Notes: generated by a model not told the origin, from the letters alone. DNA of 64,000 nt from Nematostella vectensis (GCF_932526225.1 NC_064041.1:8120313-8184312); one strand, 5' to 3'; shown: positions 18,051-28,375, counted from the first letter of the stretch. Numbers and translations are program-made.

Positions 18051-18122
18051 AGCAGAGTGGCGCAGTGGAAGCATGCTGGGCCCATAACACAGAGGTCCAA
18101 GGATCGAAACCTTGCTCTGCTA
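18051..18122 (+). tRNA. tRNA-iMet-CAT: Initiator tRNA-Met (CAT), A24/A40, A50
   Basis: Repeat 22. Lineage of 3204 plus A50, which makes a normal A50:U64 pair. T7. Confidence 0.83.
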
Positions 18123-18375
18123 GAGGTGCGTCATTTTTTTGGCGCTGATATCAAGAAGATAAACAAACATTAGCAATTGTATTCGAGCCAAAAAAGATTG
18201 TGTTTGTACAAAATTTCAAAACTACTCGCGCAAAATTATAGACTCTCTTGCAAGCTAAAAACTTTGTTTGATTGTTTTCAATGTGTCTTTATGATTTTGC
18301 GTTTGTATTTAAATATCCTGGAAAGCAGTTCAGAATCAGCCATATGCAGCTTCATGTGGTTTAGTTCTGATTACT

Positions 18376-18448
18376 GGGGGATTAGCTCAAATGGTAGAGC
18401 GCCCGCTTAGCATGCGGGAGGTACCGGGATCGATACCCGGATTCTCCA
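18376..18448 (+). tRNA. tRNA-Ala-AGC: tRNA-Ala (AGC)
   Basis: Repeat 23. Reference bases; T6. Confidence 0.96.
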
Positions 18449-18646
18449 GATTTTTTCGCTTTGTAAAGAGAAATCCATTTTTTAGGCAATTTCGACTAAG
18501 TTAGAGTGCAAATAATGCCTATTGGAATAATAAAAAGCGTTTTAGAATTTGATTTTCAACCACCTCAGAAGACAGGTCTTATCAATCCAATCGACACAAA
18601 TTTATTTTGTACTGTATCAGGAAATATTTTGCTGCTAAACAGGAAG

Positions 18647-18717
18647 GCACTGGTCGTTCAGTGGTAGAATTCTCGCCTGCCACGCGGGAAGCCCGGGTTC
18701 GATTCCCGGCCAGTGCA
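18647..18717 (+). tRNA. tRNA-Gly-GCC: tRNA-Gly (GCC), C9
   Basis: Repeat 23. A45 form with C9. Confidence 0.92.
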
Positions 18718-18890
18718 ATGTTTATTTTGTTTTTGGCTGGAAAACATCAAATGCAAATGTCAGTACCTATATTTTCTATTAAACTCCTGTGTTGTGTACT
18801 TAAATCGGTAAACTGCAAATTAAAAGCATAGCTTTAACACAAGAAACAAAACCGATTTTCCTTCCAAAGGCTTCAATGGTCAGCAGAGTG

Positions 18891-18961
18891 GCGCTGGTGG
18901 TTCAGTGGAAAAAATCTCGCCTGCCACGCGGGAGGCCCGGGTTCGATTCCCGGCCAGTGCA
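18891..18961 (+). tRNA. Fusion-derived tRNA-Gly (GCC) with G3:U70, damaged D arm
   Basis: Copy 1 of 6. The first 13 bases of an iMet (18882-18894) run straight into Gly from residue 5, so the Gly acceptor starts GCGCTGG and pair 3:70 becomes G:U. The D arm reads AGTGGAAAAAAT, breaking the 10:25 and 13:22 pairs. G45 form. Confidence 0.72.
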
Positions 18962-19125
18962 ATGTTTATTTTGTTTTTGGCTGGAAAACATCAAATGCAA
19001 ATGTCAGTACCTATATTTTCTATGAAACTCCTGTGTTGTGTACTTAAATCGTTAAACTGCAAATTAAAATCATAGCTTTAACACAAGAAACAAAACCGAA
19101 TTTCCTCCCCAAGGCTTCAATCGTT

Positions 19126-19197
19126 AGCAGAGTGGCGCAGTGGAAGCGTGCTGGGCCCATAACCCAGAGGTCCGAGGATCGAAACCTTGCTCTGCTA
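19126..19197 (+). tRNA. tRNA-iMet-CAT: Initiator tRNA-Met (CAT)
   Basis: Repeat 23. Reference bases; C-interrupted T4 (TCTTTT). Confidence 0.96.
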
Positions 19198-19452
19198 GAG
19201 GTGCGTCATTCTTTTGGCTCTGATATCAAGAAGATTTACAAACATTAGCAATTGTATTCGAGCCAAAAAAGATTGTGTTTGTACAAAATTTCAAAACTAC
19301 TCGCGCAAAATTATAGAGACTCTCTTGCAAGCTAAAAACTTTGTTTGATTGTTTTCAATGTGTCTTTATGATTTTGCGTTTGTATTTAAATATCCTGGAA
19401 AGCAGTTCAGAATCAGCCATATGCAGCTTCATGTGGTTTAGTTCTGATTACT

Positions 19453-19525
19453 GGGGGATTAGCTCAAATGGTAGAGCGCCCGCTTAGCATGCTGGAGGTA
19501 CCGGGATCGATACCCGGATTCTCCA
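19453..19525 (+). tRNA. tRNA-Ala-AGC: tRNA-Ala (AGC), T41
   Basis: Repeat 24. T41 gives a C29:T41 mismatch in the anticodon stem; T7. Confidence 0.9.
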
Positions 19526-19723
19526 GATTTTTTTGCTTGGTAAAGAGAAATCCATTTTTTAGGCAATTTCGACTAAGTTAGAGTGCAAATAATGCCTATT
19601 GGAATAATAAAAAGCGTTTTAGAATTTGATTTTCAACCACCTCAGAAGACAGGTCGTATCAATCAAATCGACACGAATTTATTTTGTACTGTATCTGGAA
19701 ATATTCTGCTGCTAAACAGGAAG

Positions 19724-19794
19724 GCACTGGTGGTTCAGTGGTAGAATTCTCGCCTGCCACGCGGGAGGCCCGGGTTCGATTTCCAGCCAGTGCA
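19724..19794 (+). tRNA. tRNA-Gly-GCC: tRNA-Gly (GCC), G45, T61/A64
   Basis: Repeat 24. Same form as 10310. Confidence 0.85.
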
Positions 19795-19958
19795 ATGTTT
19801 ATTTTGTTTTTGGCTGGAAAACATCAAATGCAAATGTCAGTACCTATATTTTCTATTAAACTCCTGTGTTGTGTACTTAAATCGGTAAACTGCAAATTAA
19901 AATCATAGCTTTAACACAAGAAACAAAACCGAGTTTCCTCCCCAAGGCTTCAATCGTT

Positions 19959-20030
19959 AGCAGAGTGCCGCAGTGGAAGCGTGCTGGGCCCATAACCCAG
20001 AGGTCCGAGGATCGAAACCTTGCTCTGCTA
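19959..20030 (+). tRNA. tRNA-iMet-CAT: Initiator tRNA-Met (CAT), C10
   Basis: Repeat 24. C10 breaks the first D-stem pair and the invariant G of the A box; T7. Confidence 0.85.
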
Positions 20031-20286
20031 GAGGTGCGTCATTTTTTTGTCGCTGATATCAAGAAGAGAAACAAAACATTAGCAATTGTATTCGAGCCAA
20101 TAAAGATTGTGTTTGTACAAAATTTCAAAACTACTCGCGCAAAATTATAGAGACTCTCTTGCAAGCTAAAAACTTTGTTTGATTGTTTTCAATGTGTCTT
20201 TATGATTTTGCGTTTGTATTTAAATATCCTGGAAAGCAGTTCAGAATCAGCCATATGCAGCTTCATGTGGTTTAGTTCTGATTACT

Positions 20287-20359
20287 GGGGGATTAGCTCA
20301 AATGGTAGAGCGCCCGCTTAGCATGCGGGAGGTACCGGGATCGATACCCGGATTCTCCA
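20287..20359 (+). tRNA. tRNA-Ala-AGC: tRNA-Ala (AGC)
   Basis: Repeat 25. Reference bases; terminator cut to T4 by a G. Confidence 0.96.
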
Positions 20360-20557
20360 GATGTTTTCGCTTGGTAAAGAGAAATCCATTTTTTAGGCAA
20401 TTTCGACTAAGTTAGAGTGCAAATAATGCCTATTGGAATAATAAAAAGCGTTTTAGAATTTGATTTTCAACCACCTCAGAAGACAGGTCTTATCAATCAA
20501 ATCGACACGAATTTATTTTGTACTGTATCTGGAAATATTCTGCTGCTAAACAGGAAG

Positions 20558-20628
20558 GCACTGGTGGTTCAGTGGTAGAATTCTTGCCTGACACGCAGGA
20601 GGCCCGGGTTCGATTCCCGGCCAGTGCA
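20558..20628 (+). tRNA. tRNA-Gly body with GAC (Val) anticodon, T29:A41 pair
   Basis: Repeat 25. Same GAC anticodon and A41 as 12812, but T29 now pairs with A41, so the anticodon stem is whole again. A and B boxes and all other stems are intact, so this gene looks expressible. Confidence 0.8.
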
Positions 20629-20792
20629 ATGTTTATTTTGTTTTTGGCTGGAAAACATCAAATGCAAATGTCAGTACCTATATTTTCTATGAAACTCCTG
20701 TGTTGTGTACTTAAATCGGTAAACTGCAAATTAAAATCATAGCTTTAGCACAAGAAACAAAACCGAATTTCCTCCCCAAGGCTTCAATCATT

Positions 20793-20864
20793 AGCAGAGT
20801 GGCGCAGTGGAAGCGTGCTGGGCCCATAACCCAGAGGTCCGAGGATCGAAAACTTGCTCTGCTA
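20793..20864 (+). tRNA. tRNA-iMet-CAT: Initiator tRNA-Met (CAT), A61
   Basis: Repeat 25. A61 breaks G53:C61 and the B box; T4. Confidence 0.82.
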
Positions 20865-21120
20865 GAGGTGCGTCATTTTGTTGTCGAAGATATCAAGAAG
20901 AGAAACAAAACATTAGCAATTGTATTCGAGCCAATAAAGATTGTGATTGTACAAAATTTCAAAACTACTCGCGCAAAATTATAGAGACTCTCTTGCAAGC
21001 TAAAAACTTTGTTTGATTGTTTTCAATGTGTCTTTATGATTTTGCGTTTGTATTTAAATATCCTGGAAAGCAGTTCAGAATCAGCCATATGCAGCTTCAT
21101 GTGGTTTAGTTCTGATTACT

Positions 21121-21193
21121 GGGGGATTAGCTCAAATGGTAGAGCGCCCGCTTAGCATGCGGGAGGTACCGGGATCGATACCCGGATTCTCCA
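21121..21193 (+). tRNA. tRNA-Ala-AGC: tRNA-Ala (AGC)
   Basis: Repeat 26. Reference bases; T7. Confidence 0.96.
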
Positions 21194-21391
21194 GATTTTT
21201 TTGCTTGGTAAAGAGAAATCCATTTTTTAGGCAATTTCGACTAAGTTAGAGTGCAAATAATGCCTATTGGAATAATAAAAAGTGTTTTAGAATTTGATTT
21301 TCAACCACCTCAGAAGACAGGTCTTATCAATCAAATCGACGCGAATTTATTTTGTACTGTATCTGGAAATATTTTGCTGCTAAACAGGAAG

Positions 21392-21462
21392 GCACTGGTG
21401 GTTCAGTGGTAGAATTCTCGCCTGCCACGCGGGAAGCCCGGGTTCGATTCCCGGCCAGTGCA
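21392..21462 (+). tRNA. tRNA-Gly-GCC: tRNA-Gly (GCC)
   Basis: Repeat 26. Reference A45 form. Confidence 0.96.
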
Positions 21463-21626
21463 ATGTTTATTTTGTTTTTGGCTGGAACACATCAAATGCA
21501 AATGTCAGTACCTATATTTTCTATTAAAGTCCTGTGTTGTGTACTTAAATCGGTGAACTGTAGATTAAAAGCATAGCTTTAACACAAGAAACAAAACCGA
21601 ATTTCCTCCCCAAGGCTTCAATCGTT

Positions 21627-21698
21627 AGCAGAGTGGCGCAGTGGAAGCGTGCTGAGCCCATAACCCAGAGGTCCGAGGATCAAAACCTTGCTCTGCTA
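21627..21698 (+). tRNA. tRNA-iMet-CAT: Initiator tRNA-Met (CAT), A30, A57
   Basis: Repeat 26. A30 as in 707; A57 changes the T loop and B box but keeps a purine. T7. Confidence 0.85.
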
Positions 21699-21954
21699 GA
21701 GGTGCGTCATTTTTTTGTCGAAGATATCAAGAAGAGAAACAAAACATTAGCAATTGTATTCGAGCCAATAAAGATTGTGTTTGTACAAAATTTCAAAACT
21801 ACTCGCGCAAAATTATAGAGACTCTCTTGCAAGCTAAAAACTGTGTTTGATTGTTTTCAACGTGTCTTTATGATTTTGCGTTTGTATTTAAATATCCTGG
21901 AAAGCAGTTCAGAATCAGCCATATGCAGCTTCATGTGCTTTAGTTCTGATTACT

Positions 21955-22027
21955 GGGGAATTAGCTCAAATGGTAGAGCGCCCGCTTAGCATGCGGGAGG
22001 TACCGGGATCGATACCCGGATTTTCCA
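21955..22027 (+). tRNA. tRNA-Ala-AGC: tRNA-Ala (AGC), A5/T69 acceptor
   Basis: Repeat 27. Same form as 11707; first T run cut to T4 by an A. Confidence 0.92.
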
Positions 22028-22225
22028 GATTATTTTGCTTGGGAAAGAGAAATCCATTTTTTAGGCAATTTCGACTAAGTTAGAGTGCAAATAATGCCTA
22101 TTGGAATAATAAAAAGCGTTTTAGAATTTGATTTTCAACCACCTCAGAAGACAGGTCTTATCAATCAAATCGACACGAATTTATTTTGTACTGTATCTGG
22201 AAATATTCTGCTGCTAAACAGGAAG

Positions 22226-22296
22226 GCACTGGTGGTTCAGTGGTAGAATTCTCGCCTGCCACGCGGGAAGCCCGGGTTCGATTCCTGGCCAGTGCA
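22226..22296 (+). tRNA. tRNA-Gly-GCC: tRNA-Gly (GCC), T63
   Basis: Repeat 27. A45 form; T63 makes a G51:U63 wobble. Confidence 0.93.
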
Positions 22297-22460
22297 ATGT
22301 TTATTTTGTTTTTGGCTGGAAAACATCAAATGCAAATGTCAGTACCTATATTTTCTATGAAACTCCTGTGTTGTGTACTTAAATCGGTAAACTGCAAATT
22401 AAAATCATAGCTTTAGCACAAGAAACAAAACCGAATTTCCTCCCCAAGGCTTCAATCATT

Positions 22461-22532
22461 AGCAGAGTGGCGCAGTGGAAGCGTGCTGGGCCCATAACCC
22501 AGAGGTCCGAGGATCGAAACCTTGCTCTGCTA
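22461..22532 (+). tRNA. tRNA-iMet-CAT: Initiator tRNA-Met (CAT)
   Basis: Repeat 27. Reference bases; T5. Confidence 0.96.
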
Positions 22533-22788
22533 GAGGTGCGTCTTTTTGTTGTCGAAGATATCAAGAAGAGAAACAAAACATTAGCAATTGTATTCGAGCC
22601 AATAAAGATTGTGTTTGTACAAAATTTCAAAACTACTCGCGCAAAATTATAGAGACTCTCTTGCAAGCTAAAAACTTTGTTTGATTGTTTTCAATGTGTC
22701 TTTATGATTTTGCGTTTGTATTTAAATATCCTGGAAAGCAGTTCAGAATCAGCCATATGCAGCTTCATGTGGTTTAGTTCTGATTACT

Positions 22789-22861
22789 GGGGGATTAGCT
22801 CAAATGGTAGAGCGCCCGCTTAGCATGCGGGAGGTACCGGGATCGATACCCGGATTCTCCA
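22789..22861 (+). tRNA. tRNA-Ala-AGC: tRNA-Ala (AGC)
   Basis: Repeat 28. Reference bases; T6. Confidence 0.96.
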
Positions 22862-23059
22862 GATTTTTTCGCTTGGTAAAGAGAAATCCATTTTTTAGGC
22901 AATTTCGACTAAGTTAGAGTGCAAATAATGCCTATTGGAATAATAAAAAGTGTTTTAGAATTTGATTTTCAACCACCTCAGAAGACAGGTCTTATCAATC
23001 AAATCGACGCGAATTTATTTTGTACTGTATCTGGAAATATTTTGCTGCTAAACAGGAAG

Positions 23060-23130
23060 GCACTGGTGGTTCAGTGGTAGAATTCTCGCCTGCCACGCGG
23101 GAAGCCCGGGTTCGATTCCCGGCCAGTGCA
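23060..23130 (+). tRNA. tRNA-Gly-GCC: tRNA-Gly (GCC)
   Basis: Repeat 28. Reference A45 form. Confidence 0.96.
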
Positions 23131-23294
23131 ATGTTTATTTTGTTTTTGGCTGGAAAACATCAAATGCAAATGTCAGTACCTATATTTTCTATGAAACTCC
23201 TGTGTTGTGTACTTAAATCGGTAAACTGCAAATTAAAATCATAGCTTTAACACAAGAAACAAAACCGAATTTCCTCCCCAAGGCTTCAATCGTT

Positions 23295-23366
23295 AGCAGA
23301 GTGGCGCAGTGGAAGCGTGCTGGGCCCATAACCCAGAGGTCCGAGGATCGAAACCTTGCTCTGCTA
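23295..23366 (+). tRNA. tRNA-iMet-CAT: Initiator tRNA-Met (CAT)
   Basis: Repeat 28. Reference bases; T5. Confidence 0.96.
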
Positions 23367-23622
23367 GAGGTGCGTCTTTTTGTTGTCGAAGATATCAAGA
23401 AGAGAAACAAAACATTAGCAATTGTATTCGAGCCAATAAAGATTGTGTTTGTACAAAATTTCAAAACTACTCGCGCAAAATTATAGAGACTCTCTTGCAA
23501 GCTAAAAACTTTGTTTGATTGTTTTCAATGTGTCTTTATGATTTTGCGTTTGTATTTAAATATCCTGGAAAGCAGTTCAGAATCAGCCATATGCAGCTTC
23601 ATGTGGTTTAGTTCTGATTACT

Positions 23623-23695
23623 GGGGGATTAGCTCAAATGGTAGAGCGCCCGCTTAGCATGCGGGAGGTACCGGGATCGATACCCGGATTCTCCA
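23623..23695 (+). tRNA. tRNA-Ala-AGC: tRNA-Ala (AGC)
   Basis: Repeat 29. Reference bases; T6. Confidence 0.96.
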
Positions 23696-23893
23696 GATTT
23701 TTTCGCTTGGTAAAGAGAAATCCATTTTTTAGGCAATTTCGACTAAGTTAGAGTGCAAATAATGCCTATTGGAATAATAAAAAGTGTTTTAGAATTTGAT
23801 TTTCAACCACCTCAGAAGACAGGTCTTATCAATCAAATCGACGCGAATTTATTTTGTACTGTATCTGGAAATATTTTGCTGCTAAACAGGAAG

Positions 23894-23964
23894 GCACTGG
23901 TCGTTCAGTGGTAGAATTCTCGCCTGCCACGCGGGAAGCCCGGGTTCGATTCCCGGCCAGTGCA
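23894..23964 (+). tRNA. tRNA-Gly-GCC: tRNA-Gly (GCC), C9
   Basis: Repeat 29. C9 form inside a type B unit, where it is otherwise absent; probably a short conversion tract. Confidence 0.92.
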
Positions 23965-24128
23965 ATGTTTATTTTGTTTTTGGCTGGAAAACATCAAATG
24001 CAAATGTCAGTACCTATATTTTCTATGAAACTCCTGTGTTGTGTACTTAAATCGGTAAACTGCAAATTAAAATCATAGCTTTAACACAAGAAACAAAACC
24101 GAATTTCCTCCCCAAGGCTTCAATCGTT

Positions 24129-24200
24129 AGCAGAGTGGCGCAGTGGAAGCGTGCTGGGCCCATAACCCAGAGGTCCGAGGATCGAAACCTTGCTCTGCTA
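24129..24200 (+). tRNA. tRNA-iMet-CAT: Initiator tRNA-Met (CAT)
   Basis: Repeat 29. Reference bases; T4. Confidence 0.96.
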
Positions 24201-24456
24201 GAGGTGCGTCATTTTGTTGTCGAAGATATCAAGAAGAGAAACAAAACATTAGCAATTGTATTCGAGCCAATAAAGATTGTGTTTGTACAAAATTTCAAAA
24301 CTACTCGCGCAAAATTATAGAGACTCTCTTGCAAGCTAAAAACTTTGTTTGATTGTTTTCAATGTGTCTTTATGATTTTGCGTTTGTATTTAAATATCCT
24401 GGAAAGCAGTTCAGAATCAGCCATATGCAGCTTCATGTGGTTTAGTTCTGATTACT

Positions 24457-24529
24457 GGGGGATTAGCTCAAATGGTAGAGCGCCCGCTTAGCATGCGGGA
24501 GGTACCGGGATCGATACCCGGATTCTCCA
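24457..24529 (+). tRNA. tRNA-Ala-AGC: tRNA-Ala (AGC)
   Basis: Repeat 30. Reference bases; T7. Confidence 0.96.
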
Positions 24530-24727
24530 GATTTTTTTGCTTGGTAAAGAGAAATCCATTTTTTAGGCAATTTCGACTAAGTTAGAGTGCAAATAATGCC
24601 TATTGGAATAATAAAAAGTGTTTTAGAATTTGATTTTCAACCACCTCAGAAGACAGGTCTTATCAATCAAATCGACGCGAATTTATTTTGTACTGTATCT
24701 GGAAATATTTTGCTGCTAAACAGGAAG

Positions 24728-24798
24728 GCACTGGTGGTTCAGTGGTAGAATTCTCGCCTGCCACGCGTGAAGCCCGGGTTCGATTACCTGCCAGTGCA
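24728..24798 (+). tRNA. tRNA-Gly-GCC: tRNA-Gly (GCC), T42, A61/T64
   Basis: Repeat 30. Same form as 17816. Confidence 0.75.
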
Positions 24799-24962
24799 AT
24801 GTTTATTTTGTTTTTGGCTGGAAAACATCAAATGCAAATGTCAGTACCTATATTTTCTATTAAACTCCTGTGTTGTGTACTTAAATCGGTAAACTGCAAA
24901 TTAAAAGCATAGCTTTAACACAAGAAACAAAACCGATTTTCCTTCCAAAGGCTTCAATGGTC

Positions 24963-25034
24963 AGCAGAGTGGCGCAGTGGAAGCATGCTGGGCCCATAAC
25001 ACAGAGGTCCGAGGATCGAAACCTTGCTCTGCTA
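24963..25034 (+). tRNA. tRNA-iMet-CAT: Initiator tRNA-Met (CAT), A24/A40
   Basis: Repeat 30. Lineage of 3204; T7. Confidence 0.85.
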
Positions 25035-25287
25035 GAGGTGCGTCATTTTTTTGGCGCTGATATCAAGAAGATAAACAAACATTAGCAATTGTATTCGAGC
25101 CAAAAAAGATTGTGTTTGTACAAAATTTCAAAACTACTCGCGCAAAATTATAGACTCTCTTGCAAGCTAAAAACTTTGTTTGATTGTTTTCAATGTGTCT
25201 TGATGATTTTGCGTTTGTATTTAAATATCCTGGAAAGCAGTTCAGAATCAGCCATATGCAGCTTCATGTGGTTTAGTTCTGATTACT

Positions 25288-25360
25288 GGGGGATTAGCTC
25301 AAATGGTAGAGCGCCCGCTTAGCATGCGGGAGGTACCGGGATCGATACCCGGATTCTCCA
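25288..25360 (+). tRNA. tRNA-Ala-AGC: tRNA-Ala (AGC)
   Basis: Repeat 31. Reference bases; T6. Confidence 0.96.
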
Positions 25361-25558
25361 GATTTTTTCGCTTGGTAAAGAGAAATCCATTTTTTAGGCA
25401 ATTTCGACTAAGTTAGAGTGCAAATAATGCCTATTGGAATAATAAAAAGCGTTTTAGAATTTGATTTTCAACCACCTCAGAAGACAGGTCTTATCAATCA
25501 AATCGACACGAATTTATTTTGTACTGTATCTGGAAATATTTTGCTGCTAAACAGGAAG

Positions 25559-25629
25559 GCACTGGTGGTTCAGTGGTAGAATTCTCGCCTGCCACGCGGG
25601 AAGCCCGGGTTCGATTCCCGGCCAGTGCA
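25559..25629 (+). tRNA. tRNA-Gly-GCC: tRNA-Gly (GCC)
   Basis: Repeat 31. Reference A45 form. Confidence 0.96.
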
Positions 25630-25802
25630 ATGTTTATTTTGTTTTTGGCTGGAAAACATCAAATGCAAATGTCAGTACCTATATTTTCTATTAAACTCCT
25701 GTGTTGTGTACTTAAATCGGTAAACTGCAAATTAAAAGCATAGCTTTAACACAAGAAACAAAACCGATTTTCCTTCCAAAGGCTTCAATGGTCAGCAGAG
25801 TG

Positions 25803-25873
25803 GCGCTGGTGGTTCAGTGGTGAAATTCTCGCCTGCCACGCGGGAGGCCCGGGTTCGATTCCCGGCCAGTGCA
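25803..25873 (+). tRNA. Fusion-derived tRNA-Gly (GCC) with G3:U70, G21/A22
   Basis: Copy 2 of 6; iMet remnant 25794-25806. An AG to GA swap at residues 21-22 loses A21 and the C13:G22 pair. Confidence 0.75.
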
Positions 25874-26037
25874 ATGTTTATTTTGTTTTTGGCTGGAAAA
25901 CATCAAATGCAAATGTCAGTACCTATATTTTCTATGAAACTCCTGTGTTGTGTACTTAAATCGTTAAACTGCAAATTAAAATCATAGCTTTAACACAAGA
26001 AACAAAACCGAATTTCCTCCCCAAGGCTTCAATCGTT

Positions 26038-26109
26038 AGCAGAGTGGCGCAGTGGAAGCGTGCTGGGCCCATAACCCAGAGGTCCGAGGATCGAAACCTT
26101 GCTCTGCTA
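26038..26109 (+). tRNA. tRNA-iMet-CAT: Initiator tRNA-Met (CAT)
   Basis: Repeat 31. Reference bases; C-interrupted T4. Confidence 0.96.
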
Positions 26110-26364
26110 GAGGTGCGTCATTCTTTTGGCTCTGATATCAAGAAGATTTACAAACATTGGCAATTGTATTCGAGCCAAAAAAGATTGTGTTTGTACAAAA
26201 TTTCAAAACTACTCGCGCAAAATTATAGAGACTCTCTTGCAAGCTAAAAACTTTGTTTGATTGTTTTCAATGTGTCTTTATGATTTTGCGTTTGTATTTA
26301 AATATCCTGGAAAGCAGTTCAGAATCAGCCATATGCAGCTTCATGTGGTTTAGTTCTGATTACT

Positions 26365-26437
26365 GGGGGATTAGCTCAAATGGTAGAGCGCCCGCTTAGC
26401 ATGCGGGAGGTACCGGGATCGATACCCGGATTCTCCA
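26365..26437 (+). tRNA. tRNA-Ala-AGC: tRNA-Ala (AGC)
   Basis: Repeat 32. Reference bases; T7. Confidence 0.96.
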
Positions 26438-26635
26438 GATTTTTTTGCTTGGTAAAGAGAAATCCATTTTTTAGGCAATTTCGACTAAGTTAGAGTGCAA
26501 ATAATGCCTATTGGAATAATAAAAAGCGTTTTAGAATTTGATTTTCAACAACCTCAGAAGACAGGTCTTATCAATCAAATCGACACGAATTTATTTTGTA
26601 CTGTATCTGGAAATATTCTGCTGCTAAACAGGAAT

Positions 26636-26706
26636 GCACTGGTGGTTCAGTGGTAGAATTCTCGCCTGCCACGCGGGAAGCCCGGGTTCGATTCCCGGCC
26701 AGTGCA
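26636..26706 (+). tRNA. tRNA-Gly-GCC: tRNA-Gly (GCC)
   Basis: Repeat 32. Reference A45 form; base -1 is T rather than G. Confidence 0.96.
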
Positions 26707-26870
26707 ATGTTTATTTTGTTTTTGGCTGGAAAACATCAAATGCAAATGTCAGTACCTATATTTTCTATGAAACTCCTGTGTTGTGTACTTAAATCGGTAA
26801 ACTGCAAATTAAAATCATAGCTTTAGCACAAGAAACAAAACCGAATTTCCTCCCCAAGGCTTCAATCATT

Positions 26871-26942
26871 AGCAGAGTGGCGCAGTGGAAGCGTGCTGGG
26901 CCCATAACCCAGAGGTCCGAGGATCAAAACCTTGCTCTGCTA
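26871..26942 (+). tRNA. tRNA-iMet-CAT: Initiator tRNA-Met (CAT), A57
   Basis: Repeat 32. A57 as in 21627; T5. Confidence 0.9.
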
Positions 26943-27198
26943 GAGGTGCGTCTTTTTGTTGTCGAAGATATCAAGAAGAGAAACAAAACATTAGCAATTG
27001 TATTCGAGCCAATAAAGATTGTGTTTGTACAAAATTTCAAAACTACTCGCGCAAAATTATAGAGACTCTCTTGCAAGCTAAAAACTTTGTTTGATTGTTT
27101 TCAATGTGTCTTTATGATTTTGCGTTTGTATTTAAATATCCTGGAAAGCAGTTCAGAATCAGCCATATGCAGCTTCATGTGGTTTAGTTCTGATTACT

Positions 27199-27271
27199 GG
27201 GGGATTAGCTCAAATGGTAGAGCGCCCGCTTAGCATGCGGGAGGTACCGGGATCGATACCCGGATTCTCCA
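27199..27271 (+). tRNA. tRNA-Ala-AGC: tRNA-Ala (AGC)
   Basis: Repeat 33. Reference bases; T6. Confidence 0.96.
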
Positions 27272-27469
27272 GATTTTTTCGCTTGGTAAAGAGAAATCCA
27301 TTTTTTAGGCAATTTCGACTAAGTTAGAGTGCAAATAATGCCTATTGGAATAATTAAAAGTGTTTTAGAATTTGATTTTCAACCACCTCAGAAGACAGGT
27401 CTTATCAATCAAATCGACGCGAATTTATTTTGTACTGTATCTGGAAATATTTTGCTGCTAAACAGGAAG

Positions 27470-27540
27470 GCACTGGTGGTTCAGTGGTAGAATTCTCGCC
27501 TGCCACGCGGGAAGCCCGGGTTCGATTCCCGGCCAGTGCA
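27470..27540 (+). tRNA. tRNA-Gly-GCC: tRNA-Gly (GCC)
   Basis: Repeat 33. Reference A45 form; its first strong T run is T5 rather than T4. Confidence 0.96.
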
Positions 27541-27705
27541 ATGTTTATTTTTGTTTTTGGCTGGAAAACATCAAATGCAAATGTCAGTACCTATATTTTC
27601 TATGAAACTCCTGTGTTGTGTACTTAAATCGGTAAACTGCAAATTAAAATCATAGCTTTAACACAAGAAACAAAACCGAATTTCCTCCCCAAGGCTTCAA
27701 TCGTT

Positions 27706-27777
27706 AGCAGAGTGGCGCAGTGGAAGCGTGCTGGGCCCATAACCCAGAGGTCCGAGGATCGAAACCTTGCTCTGCTA
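27706..27777 (+). tRNA. tRNA-iMet-CAT: Initiator tRNA-Met (CAT)
   Basis: Repeat 33. Reference bases; T4. Confidence 0.96.
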
Positions 27778-28033
27778 GAGGTGCGTCATTTTGTTGTCGA
27801 AGATATCAAGAAGAGAAACAAAACATTAGCAATTGTATTCGAGCCAATAAAGATTGTGTTTGTACAAAATTTCAAAACTACTCGCGCAAAATTATAGAGA
27901 CTCTCTTGCAAGCTAAAAACTTTGTTTGATTGTTTTCAATGTGTCTTTATGATTTTGCGTTTGTATTTAACTATCCTGGAAAGCAGTTCAGAATCAGCCA
28001 TATGCAGCTTCATGTGGTTTAGTTCTGATTACT

Positions 28034-28106
28034 GGGGGATTAGCTCAAATGGTAGAGCGCCCGCTTAGCATGCGGGAGGTACCGGGATCGATACCCGGAT
28101 TCTCCA
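28034..28106 (+). tRNA. tRNA-Ala-AGC: tRNA-Ala (AGC)
   Basis: Repeat 34. Reference bases; T6. Confidence 0.96.
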
Positions 28107-28304
28107 GATTTTTTCGCTTGGTAAAGAGAAATCCATTTTTTAGGCAATTTCGACTAAGTTAGAGTGCAAATAATGCCTATTGGAATAATAAAAAGCGTTT
28201 TAGAATTTGATTTTCAACCACCTCAGAAGACATGTCTTATCAATCAAATCGACACGAATTTATTTTGTACTGTATCTGGAAATATTTTGCTGCTAAACAG
28301 GAAG

Positions 28305-28375
28305 GCACTGGTCGTTCAGTGGTAGAATTCTCGCCTGCCACGCGGGAAGCCCGGGTTCGATTCCCGGCCAGTGCA
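28305..28375 (+). tRNA. tRNA-Gly-GCC: tRNA-Gly (GCC), C9
   Basis: Repeat 34. A45 form with C9. Confidence 0.92.

Larger units (their letters stand above)
24963..27777 (+). repeat. 2.8-kb block, copied at 28540-31353
   Basis: iMet(A24/A40), Ala, Gly, fusion Gly, iMet, Ala, Gly, iMet, Ala, Gly, iMet recur at an offset of 3577 bp (3576 after a 1-bp loss). Shared private changes include the T before Gly at 26635/30212 and the extra T after Gly at 27470/31046. Confidence 0.9.
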
